Shown: positions 1 through 8,460, numbered from the stretch's first letter. The stretch: 64,000 nt of DNA from an uncultured Clostridia bacterium (GCA_944363645.1 CALVUR010000002.1:1-64000); one strand, 5' to 3'. Translations and numbers: made by a program. The notes: a model not told the origin generated them from the sequence alone.

Positions 1-234
1 CGCATATACTTGGAAGAAGGAGCGGCAGGTTTCATGACAGAACGTCGCGGAAGGAAAAGCACGGGCAGACCGAGAAAGAAACCTTTGGATAAGGAGATTG
101 AAAACGATTTAATCGCTGAAAATCAACGACTTAAAGAATGTCTCGAGTACCTTGAAATGGAGAACTAATACCTAAAAAAATTAGATGCCTTAGTTCGAGC
201 GGAAGAGCAGCGGAACGGCAAAAAGCACAAGTAA
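1..234 (+). pseudogene. IS3 orfA, 3' part, with internal stop codon
   Basis: Frame 1 is open from the window edge and reads LEEGAAGFMTERRG, then a basic GRPRKKPL stretch and a leucine-rich helix (ENQRLKECLEYLEMEN), as in IS150-group OrfA proteins. A TAA interrupts it at 166-168. After that codon the same frame continues with the expected YLKKLDALVRAEEQ and ends at 234. The sense of the flanking residues suggests a single-base change from GAA or similar. OrfA supplies the DNA-binding half of the transposase, so this copy is probably dead unless the stop is read through. Confidence 0.75.
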
Positions 235-269
235 TTCTTGAACTAAGGCAGAAATTTAAATTAAAGCAG

Positions 270-1070
270 TTGCTCTCTTATTCAAGGTTGCCGAGGAGTA
301 CCTTTTACTACTATCTGAAAGCAAGTAAGACAGACAAATATATTGCCGAAAGGCAGGCAATTGTAGAGCTGTACGAGCAGAACAAACAGCGTTACGGGTA
401 CAGGCTAATAACACTTGAATTACATAAAAACGGCATAATTATTAACCATAAAACGGTATTAAAGTTAATGAAAGACCTTAACATACGCGGCAAACAATGC
501 AAAAACGAGCAATATCACTCATACAAGGGCGAGGTTGGAAAGGTTGCAGAAAACATTCTCAACCGAGACTTTACTGCAAACAAGCCGTTTGAAAAACTTG
601 CCACGGACGTAACACAGTTCAAGGTGTGCAATGACAAGGTTTATCTCTCTCCCGTAATGGATTTATACAACAGAGAGATAGTTGCCTATTCAATTTCTCT
701 CAGTCCAAACCTCGAACAGATACGAGAAATGCTGCAAAGACTTACAGATAAGTTGCCGAACAATGCAACGCCAATCTTTCACTCAGACCAGGGTTGGCAA
801 TACCAACACGCCGAATACCAAAGATATTTGAAGAAGCACAACATTATACAGAGTATGTCTAGGAAGGGAAACTGTATGGATAATGGAGCAATGGAGAACT
901 TTTTCGGACGGCTGAAAGTTGAAATGTTCTACGGCGAAAAGTTTGAAACGGTGGACGAATTCGTCCACCGTCTGAAGGAATACATTGACTACTGGAACAA
1001 CGAGAGGATATCTCTCAAACTAAAAGGAATGAGTCCGGTACAATACCGAACTCATTGCCAAGCAATTTAA
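270..1070 (+). CDS. IS3-family transposase OrfB (DDE integrase core)
   Basis: This is the catalytic half of an IS3/IS150-type transposase. The rve integrase core is intact: first Asp in LATDVTQFKV, second Asp in FHSDQGWQYQ, and Glu in NCMDNGAMENFFGRLK, followed by the usual YWNNERISLKLKGMSPVQYR end. The frame is open upstream of the TTG at 270 back to the A7 slip site, reading ERQKAQVILELRQKF, so the natural product is an OrfAB frameshift fusion rather than a protein starting at 270. OrfA is broken, so OrfB alone probably does not transpose. Confidence 0.85.
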   Translation: MLSYSRLPRSTFYYYLKASKTDKYIAERQAIVELYEQNKQRYGYRLITLELHKNGIIINHKTVLKLMKDLNIRGKQCKNEQYHSYKGEVGKVAENILNRDFTANKPFEKLATDVTQFKVCNDKVYLSPVMDLYNREIVAYSISLSPNLEQIREMLQRLTDKLPNNATPIFHSDQGWQYQHAEYQRYLKKHNIIQSMSRKGNCMDNGAMENFFGRLKVEMFYGEKFETVDEFVHRLKEYIDYWNNERISLKLKGMSPVQYRTHCQAI

Positions 1071-1080
1071 TTTAATTTTT

Positions 1081-1105
1081 TGTCCAAACTTTGGGGTTCA
1101 CTTCA
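1081..1105 (+). repeat. IS right terminal inverted repeat (probable)
   Basis: The stretch begins TGTCCAAACTTTGGGG and ends TTCACTTCA, directly 3' of orfB. IS150-group right ends have this form. The exact boundary and the target duplication cannot be fixed without the left end. Confidence 0.55.
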
Positions 1106-1140
1106 CTTTAAGCGGTGCTTTTGTTATTTTATTTTTTCTT

Positions 1141-1177
1141 AAAAAGTGGGGCTATAAGCCGATTATCGCCACTTTTT
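1141..1177 (-). repeat. Dispersed nested palindrome, copy 1
   Basis: Perfect outer arms AAAAAGTGG/CCACTTTTT enclose GGCTATAAGCC and GATTATCG. It is 7 bp from the 3' end of the YitT-type gene, whose transcript would read GATAATCGGCTTATAGCC and then CCACTTTTT, a terminator-like form. Confidence 0.9.
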
Positions 1178-1184
1178 TAAGATT

Positions 1185-2066
1185 TTAATGTGGTTCGTCA
1201 GTCTTTTTCCATCTAAAGTTGCCCCTAACGCCGGTTACGTCGCTGTGGTAGATAAATGTATCGGGAAGTTCACGAATGATGCCGGTAAGTTCACCGATTT
1301 GGCGGATGTTGATGATTGTGATAACCATATATCTTGGCTCGCCGGTGTACATACCCGTACAGTTTATAACCGTTGCGCCGTGCTTTAATTTAAAGAGAAT
1401 TTTTTCCTTTAAAAGTTCGGGATCTTTGGTGATAATTTTTACTTCGACTGCGTTGCGGTTGTCTTTTAGGATAAAGCCCATAGCCTTTTCCATAGTGAAA
1501 ATTTGAACGATTGAAAGTAAAATACAAGTTATGTCGTTATCGTAAACAAACACTGAAATTAAGATGATTACATAACACATAACCGAAATGCTTTTTTCTA
1601 AATCTAAATGTGGTTTTTTGGACTGAATCATACAAGCGATGATATCTATACCGCCGGTGGAACTGCCGATTTTTATCATAAGCCCCGTCCTTATGCCCAA
1701 AATGATGCCGGCAAAGATGGCAGGTAAAATGCGGTCGGTTGTTGAAACGTACTGATATAAATTTATAAGTTCAAATATGTATAAAAGTGCTGAAGAGATA
1801 ATGGTGAAAATTATCGTGTAAATTACATATTTTCTGTTAAGTTTAAAGTATGCCCAGATAAGAAGCGGAATGTTGAATATCGCTAAATAAATACCTGCGT
1901 TAAGCCCGGTAAGTTTTTGAAGCATTGCCGAGATACCATCAAAACCGCTTGGCGCAAAGTTTGCCGGATATACAAAGACATGTAAACCAAGTGCAGAGAT
2001 TACCGACGAAAAGATAACAATGATAAGTTCAAAAAAAATGGTAAGTTTTTTGTTTTTAATGTCCAT
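1185..2066 (-). CDS. YitT family membrane protein (DUF161 + DUF2179)
   Basis: A polytopic membrane protein of the YitT/DUF161 family, whose biochemical role is not established. The N-terminal part has about five hydrophobic helices, including the family stretch FAPSGFDGISAMLQ and the glycine-rich IGSSTGGIDIIA. The C-terminal third is a soluble DUF2179 domain (VKIITKDPELLKEKI ... YMVITIINIRQIGEL). I start it at the ATG at 2066, because AAGGTGG lies just upstream. A GTG two codons earlier would overlap that ribosome binding site. It appears monocistronic, with repeat copy 1 at its 3' end. Confidence 0.85.
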   Translation of the reverse strand: MDIKNKKLTIFFELIIVIFSSVISALGLHVFVYPANFAPSGFDGISAMLQKLTGLNAGIYLAIFNIPLLIWAYFKLNRKYVIYTIIFTIISSALLYIFELINLYQYVSTTDRILPAIFAGIILGIRTGLMIKIGSSTGGIDIIACMIQSKKPHLDLEKSISVMCYVIILISVFVYDNDITCILLSIVQIFTMEKAMGFILKDNRNAVEVKIITKDPELLKEKILFKLKHGATVINCTGMYTGEPRYMVITIINIRQIGELTGIIRELPDTFIYHSDVTGVRGNFRWKKTDEPH

Positions 2067-2268
2067 AACCACCTTACGATTTAAATTTAAAATAAAGGCT
2101 TTTAAACAAAAATTAAAGTTTAAAAAGCGAACTTTAAAAACTTTAATTTTCTAACACCTATAATATATTATTTTTGTAAAATTTCCAAATATTTTAAGCC
2201 TAAATTTTGTAACCGCTTGTAAAAATTTTTGCCAAACAAAACTTTTGCAAACTTTTTAGCCCTATCCC

Positions 2269-3411
2269 CTATTTTTTATAAAGAATCTCGCCTTCACGAA
2301 TGGTCATTAAAACTTCAAAATTTTCATCAAGCACGGTAAAGTTTGCTTTTTTGCCCGCCTTGATTGAGCCGTGTAAATTGTCAATGCGCAAATTTTTTGC
2401 AGGGTTTATGGTTGCAAAGTCAATGGCATCGCAAAAATCAACGCCGAGCGCAACCATATTTTTTACGGCTTCGTTCATCTTTAAAACACTTCCGGCAAGC
2501 GCACCGTTTAAAAGGCGTGCTTCACCATTTTTGACAATTACCGTTTGACCGCCAAGTTCACTTTCGCCTTCTGGCATTTGTTTTGCACGCATAGCATCTG
2601 TTACCAAAGTGATTTTATCGTGCGGTTTGCTTTTTACAAGCAGTTTAAGTGCCGGTACTGAAACGTGAATGGTATCGCAAATTACTTCGCAATTTAAGTT
2701 GTCGTTAAGTAGTGCCATACCAACAGTGCCGATATCACGGTGGTGTAAGGGCGACTGTGCGTTGTATGTGTGGGTTACATTTGATGCGCCAACTGCCATT
2801 GCACGTTCTATATCCACACATGTTGCCGATGTATGACCAAAAGAACTTATAATATTATTTTTTGTCAAATGTTCGATAAACTTTATTGCACCATCGACTT
2901 CTGGCGCAACGGTAACAATTTTAATAAGATTACCGCTCAATTTATTGTAATTATCAAACTCACTAATATCAGGTTTTGCAACATATTCGGCTGGCTGTGC
3001 GCCAATAAATTTTGGTGAGATGTAAGGGCCTTCTAAATGGATACCGATAAGTTCTGCACCCTCTTTTCTATCCAACTTTTTATATTGATTTGCGTTGATA
3101 AGCGCACGCCCAATATTTTCTTTACTTTGCGTCATTGTGGTTGCCAAAAATGCCGTAGTGCCTTCGGCTAAAAGCGAATCTGCCATAATGGAAAGCGCGC
3201 CAATTTTAGCATCCATTGTGTCGTAACCTTTTGAGCCGTGAATGTGCTCATCAATAAAGCCCGGCACGACAACCGCATTTTGAGGGATAAATATCTGTTC
3301 AAAACAAGCCGTATCACCAATTTCGGTAATAAGCCCATTTTGAAAAGTAAGATTGGTTTTTACTATTTTTCTTCCCTCGACATAGATGCTTGCGTTTTTA
3401 AAACCTTTCAT
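2269..3411 (-). CDS. nagA: N-acetylglucosamine-6-phosphate deacetylase
   Basis: Cytoplasmic amidohydrolase that removes acetate from GlcNAc-6-phosphate in amino-sugar recycling. Seen: the HxH metal motif in VPGFIDEHIHG (about residues 56-58), the metal-binding Glu in IHLEGPYIS, His in SSFGHTSAT and VTHTYNAQSPLHHRD, the catalytic Asp in LVTDAMRAK, and the closing GSIKAGKKANFTVLD typical of the family. At 380 residues it has the usual length. The start at 3411 is chosen for AGGGG upstream. A frame extension of 14 codons runs into repeat copy 2 and lacks a ribosome binding site. No nagB is in the window. The acetate released could join the Pta/AckA pool (inference). Confidence 0.92.
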   Translation of the reverse strand: MKGFKNASIYVEGRKIVKTNLTFQNGLITEIGDTACFEQIFIPQNAVVVPGFIDEHIHGSKGYDTMDAKIGALSIMADSLLAEGTTAFLATTMTQSKENIGRALINANQYKKLDRKEGAELIGIHLEGPYISPKFIGAQPAEYVAKPDISEFDNYNKLSGNLIKIVTVAPEVDGAIKFIEHLTKNNIISSFGHTSATCVDIERAMAVGASNVTHTYNAQSPLHHRDIGTVGMALLNDNLNCEVICDTIHVSVPALKLLVKSKPHDKITLVTDAMRAKQMPEGESELGGQTVIVKNGEARLLNGALAGSVLKMNEAVKNMVALGVDFCDAIDFATINPAKNLRIDNLHGSIKAGKKANFTVLDENFEVLMTIREGEILYKK

Positions 3412-3451
3412 AACTACCCCTAAATAATTTATTTTAAATGAAAATTTTAGC

Positions 3452-3488
3452 AAAAAAGTGGCGATAACGGGCTTATAGCCCCACTTTT
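3452..3488 (+). repeat. Dispersed nested palindrome, copy 2
   Basis: AAAAAAGTGGC, core GATAACGGGCTTATAG, then CCCCACTTTT. It lies between tmcAL (stop at 3490) and nagA, and its right arm almost touches the tmcAL stop. Confidence 0.9.
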
Positions 3489-3489
3489 G

Positions 3490-4665
3490 TCAAATTTTTA
3501 CTATTCTCATTTCGTACTCATTTGTTTTAGTTTTTGCAACCAAATTGTAAATATCGTTTGCGTAAACATCCTTTAAAAAGCACTGTTTTTGCGTGCCAGA
3601 AAGGGTGTCGATATCAAGTTTACGAGTGATCAATTTATGCTTTCCGCCCGAAAAACTTGACAATAAATTGAGTTTATCCGCCCTGATTGCAAGCACTTTT
3701 AAGTATAGATTACTTTTTAAACATTTTTCTTGCAAATCACGTGTTATCGATAACGTGTTGCATGTAATTATGCGTTTAAGCCTTGCACGAGTGTAGCGTT
3801 TTGTTTCAAGTTTATCGATAAAATCTTCTAAATTTTTGCTTGAAGTGGCAAAAGTTTTAATGCGGTTTTCAAGACCTTCGGTGCAGTCGGTGATAAGACG
3901 AAGTTGCTGTTTATTGCTTTCAATCGCCTTAAACAGCATAATATCATCAAAACTGCAAATTTTATCTGGTAAATCGTTATAAACATTTTCCGGCACGAAC
4001 TTTTTGATTTTTTTCTTTTTGCCGTCTAAAATGGCGTTTCTTATCGCTAAAGCGGAAGCCGTTTCGCCTGATAAGGACAAATCGTTATAACCACTGTTTC
4101 TTGCAATTGTTTGAATTTGAGTTGTTGATTTTGCCTTTAAAAGTGCCTTTGTGTATTCTAACCCCAACACGGCGTTTGGCATACTTAAAAGGGAAAAATC
4201 TGTATCAGGATAGGTGGTTTCGTAAGCGATTTGGCGTGCCTTTGCGTGTGGGATGCCCGTTTGAAGGTTAGCCTTTAAATTTTCTTTAAAAGCCTTTGTT
4301 TCGGTGAGTAAAATGTTTGCAAGAGTTGTAAAATCTTGACACGTACCCCCTTCTGTACCGAAAAACAAGGTCTTTTTGCCGGGAAGTGAGTCGATAAGTT
4401 TTATCGCTCCGCTTGCAAAAATTTCGGCTGGGGCGACGGAAAAAACTGCCGGGAGTTCAAACACGATATCCGCACCGTTTTTGATTGCGTGTTCGGCACG
4501 AGTGTACTTATCTAAAATAGCAGGCTCACCACGCTGGCAAAAATTACCGCTCATGATAAGCGCAACGACATCGCCGTTTTCACGCATGCGGTCTAAATGA
4601 AGTTTATGACCGTTGTGGAATGGGTTATATTCACACACGGCGATTGAGATTTTTGTAGGTTTCAT
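3490..4665 (-). CDS. tmcAL: tRNA(Met) cytidine acetate ligase
   Basis: YlbM/DUF795 family nucleotidyltransferase. Characterised members activate acetate with ATP and transfer it to C34 of elongator tRNA-Met, making N4-acetylcytidine. The N-terminus carries the HxGH nucleotide-binding motif (EYNPFHNGHKLH, residues 17-20), followed by MSGNFCQRGEPAILDKYTRAEHA and GADIVFELP. RNSGYNDLSLSGETASALAIR matches the family's tRNA-side segment. Length 391, near the usual 390-410. It is divergent from pta, with the pta promoter region between them. Next to the two acetate-metabolism genes the context fits an acetate-using enzyme (inference). Confidence 0.9.
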   Translation of the reverse strand: MKPTKISIAVCEYNPFHNGHKLHLDRMRENGDVVALIMSGNFCQRGEPAILDKYTRAEHAIKNGADIVFELPAVFSVAPAEIFASGAIKLIDSLPGKKTLFFGTEGGTCQDFTTLANILLTETKAFKENLKANLQTGIPHAKARQIAYETTYPDTDFSLLSMPNAVLGLEYTKALLKAKSTTQIQTIARNSGYNDLSLSGETASALAIRNAILDGKKKKIKKFVPENVYNDLPDKICSFDDIMLFKAIESNKQQLRLITDCTEGLENRIKTFATSSKNLEDFIDKLETKRYTRARLKRIITCNTLSITRDLQEKCLKSNLYLKVLAIRADKLNLLSSFSGGKHKLITRKLDIDTLSGTQKQCFLKDVYANDIYNLVAKTKTNEYEMRIVKI

Positions 4666-4705
4666 AATTCACCCAAAAAAGCGAAAAAAATTTACACTGA
4701 TAAAC

Positions 4706-4734
4706 TTTACTTTATTTTTGTAGTATTGTATAAT
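4706..4734 (+). promoter_or_regulatory. Promoter candidate P1 for pta
   Basis: TTTACT at 4706-4711, a 17-bp spacer and a perfect TATAAT at 4729-4734, about 110 bp upstream of pta. Confidence 0.5.
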
Positions 4735-4776
4735 TAAATACGTAGTCAAGAATTTTAGTAGATAAAAACCTTAAAC

Positions 4777-4804
4777 TTGACACAATTTAAGTGTAAACTA
4801 TTTT
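4777..4804 (+). promoter_or_regulatory. Promoter candidate P2 for pta
   Basis: Perfect TTGACA at 4777-4782 with a 16-bp spacer and a weak TATTTT. It is closer to the gene than P1, so either or both could be used. Confidence 0.35.
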
Positions 4805-4843
4805 AACAAAAATTTCAAGGATTTTTAATTAAAAGGAGAGATT

Positions 4844-5872
4844 ATGACAAAAGTTGTTGAAAGCATTATAGAAAGAGCAAGCAAGTTGCACAAACACATT
4901 GTTTTACCTGAAGGCGAAGACCAAAGGGTAATTGTTGCTGCACAAGACATTGTAAAACAAGGTTTTGCTGACGTAACAGTACTTGGCGACAAGGACGAAA
5001 TTTTGGCAAATAACCCAGGTTGCAACCTTGAAGGCATCAATGTTGTAAACCCAAAAACTTACGAAAAAACCGACCTTTATGCGCAAATGTTATTTGATGC
5101 AAGAAAGGGTAAAATCAATAAAAAGACGGGTAACCCTGAATTTGCCAGCGTTGAAGATGCTAAAAATGCAATCTTGAAAGATTACACAATGTACGGCGCA
5201 CTTATGCTTAAAAACGATGATGTTGACGGTATGGTTTCTGGCGCATGCCACTCTACCGCAAACACTTTAAGACCGGGCTTACAAGTAATTAAAACAGCAC
5301 CCGGTGAAAAGATTGTTTCAGCATACTTTTTAATGATTGCCCCACCACAAGGCAACATTTATTGCGAAGACGGTTGCTATATTTACGCAGACAGCGGTCT
5401 TAACCAAAACCCAACAAGCGAAGAACTTGCTTACATTGCGTTATCTTCTGCTAAATCAGCAAAAGCAATCGCCGGTATTGAACCAAGAATCGCATTTATC
5501 TCTCACTCTTCAAAAGGTTCAGCAAGACACGCTGACGTTGACAAGGTTTGCGAAGCAGTTAAGATCTTTAAGGAACTTGCACCAGATGTAAAGGCAGACG
5601 GCGAATTACAGTTTGACGCTGCAATCGTACCAGACGTCGCAAAGACAAAAGCCCCAGGCTCACCTGTTGCCGGCCATGCAAACGTACTTATCTTCCCTGA
5701 CCTTGATGCAGGTAACTCTAACTACAAAAACACAGAAAGACTTGGTGGTTTCCAAGCAGTTGGCCCACTTTGTCAAGGCTTTGCAAAACCAATCAACGAC
5801 TTATCACGTGGTTGCCACGCTGAAGATATTGTCGTTGCTGTTGCAATCACAGCACTTCAAACACAAATTTAG
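4844..5872 (+). CDS. pta: Phosphate acetyltransferase
   Basis: Interconverts acetyl-CoA and acetyl phosphate, the first step of ATP-yielding acetate formation. At 342 residues it is the short, single-domain form typical of Bacillota. Seen: MTKVVESIIERASK start, LPEGEDQRV, DGMVSGACHSTANTLRPGLQ, and the C-terminal signature FPDLDAGNSNYK with GPLCQGFAKPINDLSRGC. AAAGGAGAG lies 5-6 bp before the ATG. It is followed after 110 bp by ackA in the same direction, with repeat copy 3 between them, so the pair probably forms an acetate operon with a hairpin in the junction. Confidence 0.95.
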   Translation: MTKVVESIIERASKLHKHIVLPEGEDQRVIVAAQDIVKQGFADVTVLGDKDEILANNPGCNLEGINVVNPKTYEKTDLYAQMLFDARKGKINKKTGNPEFASVEDAKNAILKDYTMYGALMLKNDDVDGMVSGACHSTANTLRPGLQVIKTAPGEKIVSAYFLMIAPPQGNIYCEDGCYIYADSGLNQNPTSEELAYIALSSAKSAKAIAGIEPRIAFISHSSKGSARHADVDKVCEAVKIFKELAPDVKADGELQFDAAIVPDVAKTKAPGSPVAGHANVLIFPDLDAGNSNYKNTERLGGFQAVGPLCQGFAKPINDLSRGCHAEDIVVAVAITALQTQI

Positions 5873-5919
5873 TCAATAACCGACTTATAGCCCCACTTTT
5901 TTGAATTTTGGGGCTATAA
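5873..5919 (+). repeat. Dispersed repeat, copy 3 (two half-elements head to head)
   Basis: The core form AATAACCGACTTATAGCCCC is followed by ACTTTTTT and then an inverted half copy GGGGCTATAA. TTATAGCCCC at 5885-5894 and GGGGCTATAA at 5910-5919 form a perfect 10-bp stem in the pta-ackA junction. The left arm of the normal element is absent. Confidence 0.8.
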
Positions 5920-5982
5920 CTAAAACTTAAAATAAATCGAACAAATTCCCAAACAATTTTATTAAGGACGGATAAATTTATT

Positions 5983-7188
5983 ATGAAAATTTTAGTTATC
6001 AATGCAGGAAGTTCCTCATTAAAATACCAACTTATTGACATGGAAACTGAAAAAGCCATTGCTAAAGGCGGTTGCGAAAGAATTGGGTTAGAAGGCTCTT
6101 TTTTAAAGCACAGTGGTAAAAAATCTGTTACTATTGAATCACCCATGCCAAACCACGAAGCAGCAATTAAACTTGTTTTAGATGCACTTGTTGATAGCGA
6201 ACACGGTGTAATTAGCAAGATGAGCGAAATTGATGCTGTTGGACATAGAATCGTCCATAGCGGTGAAGACTTTAATAAGTCCGTTCTTCTTACCGAAAAA
6301 GTTATTGAGATTTGCAAAAACAACACTGAACTTGCACCACTTCACCAACCAGCAAACTTGACAGGTATTTCTGCTTGCCAAAAGGTTTTGCCAGAAGGCA
6401 CACCAATGGTTGGCGTATTTGATACAGCATTCCACTCAACAATGCCAGAAAAAGCATATGTGTTTGCTATGCCTTATGAAGATTACAAAAATTATAAGAT
6501 CCGCCGTTATGGTTTCCATGGTTCAAGCCACCGCTTTGTTTCTGAAGAGGCTGCAAAATATCTTGGCAAGGATGCAAAAGACCTTAAAATTGTAACATGC
6601 CACTTAGGTAATGGTTCTTCAATTTCTGCAATCGATGGCGGAAAGTCTGTTGATACAAGTATGAGTTTTACCCCACTTGGCGGTGTACCAATGGGTACAA
6701 GGTCTGGCGAACTTGACCCTGCTATCGTTGAATTTTTGTGCAAAAAGCACGGCTTTAGCGTTAGCGAATGCTTGAACTATCTCAACAAAAAATCAGGCGT
6801 TGCTGGTTTATCTGGCGTATCAAGCGACTTTAGAGATTTGGCTGCTGCCGCAAAGGAAGGCAACCACCGTGCCCAACTTGCACTTGATGTATTCACCTAT
6901 TCATGCAAAAAGTACGTTGGTGCTTACGCTGCCGCAATGGGCGGTGTTGACTGCGTAGTATTTACCGCTGGTATTGGCGAACACGATGCTTCAGTTAGAT
7001 ACGAAGTAATTAAAGATTTGGAATTTATGGGCATTAAGGTTGATGCCGATAAAAACAAACAAAATGTTGACGGTATTAACGACATTTCTGCACAAGATAG
7101 TCGTGTTAAAGTACTTGTTATCCCAACAAACGAAGAACTTGTTATTGCAAGGGATACACAAGAAATTGTTAAAGGTTTAAAGGCGTAA
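5983..7188 (+). CDS. ackA: Acetate kinase
   Basis: Makes ATP and acetate from acetyl phosphate. All family signatures are present: [11 protein letters not shown] at the N-terminus, [60 protein letters not shown] and [12 protein letters not shown]. The length of 401 is standard. AAGGACGG lies upstream of the ATG at slightly long spacing. It is downstream of pta, and a two-hairpin terminator follows at 7198-7247. With Pta it gives substrate-level ATP formation; the reverse direction could supply acetyl-CoA. Confidence 0.97.
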   Translation: MKILVINAGSSSLKYQLIDMETEKAIAKGGCERIGLEGSFLKHSGKKSVTIESPMPNHEAAIKLVLDALVDSEHGVISKMSEIDAVGHRIVHSGEDFNKSVLLTEKVIEICKNNTELAPLHQPANLTGISACQKVLPEGTPMVGVFDTAFHSTMPEKAYVFAMPYEDYKNYKIRRYGFHGSSHRFVSEEAAKYLGKDAKDLKIVTCHLGNGSSISAIDGGKSVDTSMSFTPLGGVPMGTRSGELDPAIVEFLCKKHGFSVSECLNYLNKKSGVAGLSGVSSDFRDLAAAAKEGNHRAQLALDVFTYSCKKYVGAYAAAMGGVDCVVFTAGIGEHDASVRYEVIKDLEFMGIKVDADKNKQNVDGINDISAQDSRVKVLVIPTNEELVIARDTQEIVKGLKA

Positions 7189-7197
7189 AACTTGGTT

Positions 7198-7247
7198 GGT
7201 AAAAAAGGCGTAAAAAACCTTTTTTACCACTTTTAAAAGTGTTTTTT
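7198..7247 (+). terminator. ackA terminator (two adjacent stems)
   Basis: GGTAAAAAAGG/CCTTTTTTACC is a perfect 11-bp stem. The palindrome CACTTTTAAAAGTG follows immediately, with six T residues after it. Confidence 0.75.
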
Positions 7248-7353
7248 GGTAAAAAAATGCAAACTTTTCCCCTTAAAAAATATTAAAAGTGTAAAATTTG
7301 GCTTTTTAAGGGCGAAAAAATGCACCTTTAAACTTAAATAATTGTTAAAATCG

Positions 7354-7382
7354 TTGACAAGGTAATTAAAATATTATATAAT
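7354..7382 (+). promoter_or_regulatory. Consensus promoter for yceD-rpmF
   Basis: TTGACA at 7354-7359, exactly 17 bp, then TATAAT at 7377-7382: a perfect vegetative promoter. The expected start point, about 7389, is only 7-8 bases before the yceD ATG at 7397. Confidence 0.85.
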
Positions 7383-7396
7383 ATCAAGGCTAATTT

Positions 7397-7855
7397 ATGA
7401 TTATAGACGTTTTAAAATTGCGCCAGAAGGGTAAAAAAGAAGAAAATATTGAGTTTTTGTTTGATATTTCGCCCGACTTATTGCAAATTCCGTCAGCGGT
7501 GTTTTCTACCCAAGGTAAAATTTGCGCCCTTGTGGAAGTTTACGATAACGAAGTTTACGTTTCCGGCACATTAACTTACCAAGTAACCGCACCATGTTCA
7601 CGGTGCTTAAAACAAACAGTAATTACACAAACGGTTGAGTTTGACGAAAGATTTTTACCAGAAAGTCGCATGGACGAAGAGGAAGATTTGGCACTTATTT
7701 ATAAGCGTGATAAAATTGACCTTACCGACTATATAAACGAACTTATTTTAACAGACTTGCCTATTTCGGTTTTGTGTAAAGAAGATTGCAAAGGTCTTTG
7801 CCCACAATGCGGTATGGACCTAAACACCGGCGACTGCGGTCACCACATAGAATAA
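7397..7855 (+). CDS. yceD: YceD family (DUF177) large-subunit rRNA accumulation protein
   Basis: A conserved partner of rpmF in most bacteria, linked in model organisms to 23S rRNA accumulation. The protein has the DUF177 core with CSRCL in the middle and a C-terminal cysteine cluster (LCKEDCKGLCPQCGMDLNTGDC), a probable zinc site. At 152 residues the length is usual. The strong promoter ends so close to the ATG that the transcript would have almost no leader. No later in-frame ATG would leave the domain intact, so the start is kept. rpmF follows after 20 bp. Confidence 0.9.
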   Translation: MIIDVLKLRQKGKKEENIEFLFDISPDLLQIPSAVFSTQGKICALVEVYDNEVYVSGTLTYQVTAPCSRCLKQTVITQTVEFDERFLPESRMDEEEDLALIYKRDKIDLTDYINELILTDLPISVLCKEDCKGLCPQCGMDLNTGDCGHHIE

Positions 7856-7875
7856 TGATTGAGAGGTAATATATT

Positions 7876-8067
7876 ATGGCAACACCAAAAAGTAAAATTT
7901 CCAAACAAAGAGGAAACAAGAGATTCGCTGCTAACTATAAGGCTCATTCTGCTAACCTCGTAGAATGCCCACAATGCCACGAACTTAAGGCTTCCCACCA
8001 AGTTTGCCCTAAATGCGGTTACTATAACGGCGTTCAGGTTAAAGTTGTTAATAAAGAAGAAAACTAA
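7876..8067 (+). CDS. rpmF: 50S ribosomal protein L32
   Basis: A 63-residue ribosomal protein of the large subunit. It opens with the typical MATPKSKISKQRGNKRFA and carries a CPQC ... CPKC four-cysteine zinc ribbon, so it is the zinc-binding form and not the cysteine-free paralogue used under zinc limitation. GAGAGGT precedes the ATG. It lies in an operon with yceD and probably the small ORF that follows 3 bp later. Confidence 0.97.
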   Translation: MATPKSKISKQRGNKRFAANYKAHSANLVECPQCHELKASHQVCPKCGYYNGVQVKVVNKEEN

Positions 8068-8070
8068 TTT

Positions 8071-8226
8071 ATGCAAACAAAGGGCGACAAGAAAAACCTT
8101 AAGCCAAATAAAACCAACAGCGATTTAGTAAAACGCAAAAAGTTGGCAAAAAAGACGGAAGAGTTTAAAAAGGCGTACCGTCAGTTTTATGATGATGTTA
8201 AAATAAGCGACAGAGAGGACTGGTGA
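8071..8226 (+). CDS. Small basic protein of unknown function, 51 residues
   Basis: An ATG three bases after the rpmF stop opens a 51-codon frame ending at a TGA at 8224-8226. The product starts MQTKGDKKNLKPNKTNSDLV, is very Lys-rich in its first 35 residues and ends acidic and aromatic (FYDDVKISDREDW). I do not recognise it. There is no hydrophobic segment and no cysteine. Tight coupling to rpmF and a clean frame across the whole gap to the tRNA support it being real. The ribosome binding site is weak (AGAAGA), so coupling would be needed. Confidence 0.5.
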   Translation: MQTKGDKKNLKPNKTNSDLVKRKKLAKKTEEFKKAYRQFYDDVKISDREDW

Positions 8227-8260
8227 ATCTCTATCGCCTATTTTTAACTTTATATTTTTT

Positions 8261-8337
8261 GGAGGCGTAGCCCAGTTGGCTAGAGCGCCACGTTGACATC
8301 GTGGAGGTCAATGGTTCGAGCCCATCCGTCTCCACCA
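8261..8337 (+). tRNA. tRNA-Val (anticodon GAC)
   Basis: The cloverleaf fits by eye: acceptor GGAGGCG with CGTCTCC (one G-U), anticodon stem CCACG/CGTGG with loop TTGACAT, TTCGAGC T-loop, discriminator A and an encoded CCA at 8335-8337. The loop gives anticodon GAC, reading valine GUC/GUU. The D stem has one C-A mismatch and the T stem one mismatch at its base. It lies 34 bp after the small ORF and has its own terminator. Confidence 0.93.
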
Positions 8338-8339
8338 CA

Positions 8340-8367
8340 CCCGAACTTTTTGTTCGGGCTTTTTTTT
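8340..8367 (+). terminator. Terminator of the rpmF/tRNA-Val unit
   Basis: CCCGAAC/GTTCGGG stem with a short T loop, followed by C and nine T residues. Confidence 0.9.
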
Positions 8368-8460
8368 GCCCTTTATCTATATTTTATATTATCCCCTTAA
8401 ATTTTTGATTATCTTTTTAACTTCCCCTTTTAACTTTTAAATTAAACTTTATCAAAACAA

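Larger units (their letters stand above)
1..1105 (+). mobile_element. IS3-family insertion sequence (IS150-like), left end outside window, inactivated
   Basis: The right part of an IS3-family element holds the end of orfA, a DDE-transposase orfB in the -1 frame, and a right terminal sequence ending in CA near 1105. An A7 run at 174-180 sits where IS3 elements make the OrfAB fusion by -1 frameshifting. An in-frame TAA at 166-168, upstream of that run, stops OrfA, so the fusion transposase should not be made. The left end lies before position 1. Confidence 0.85.
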
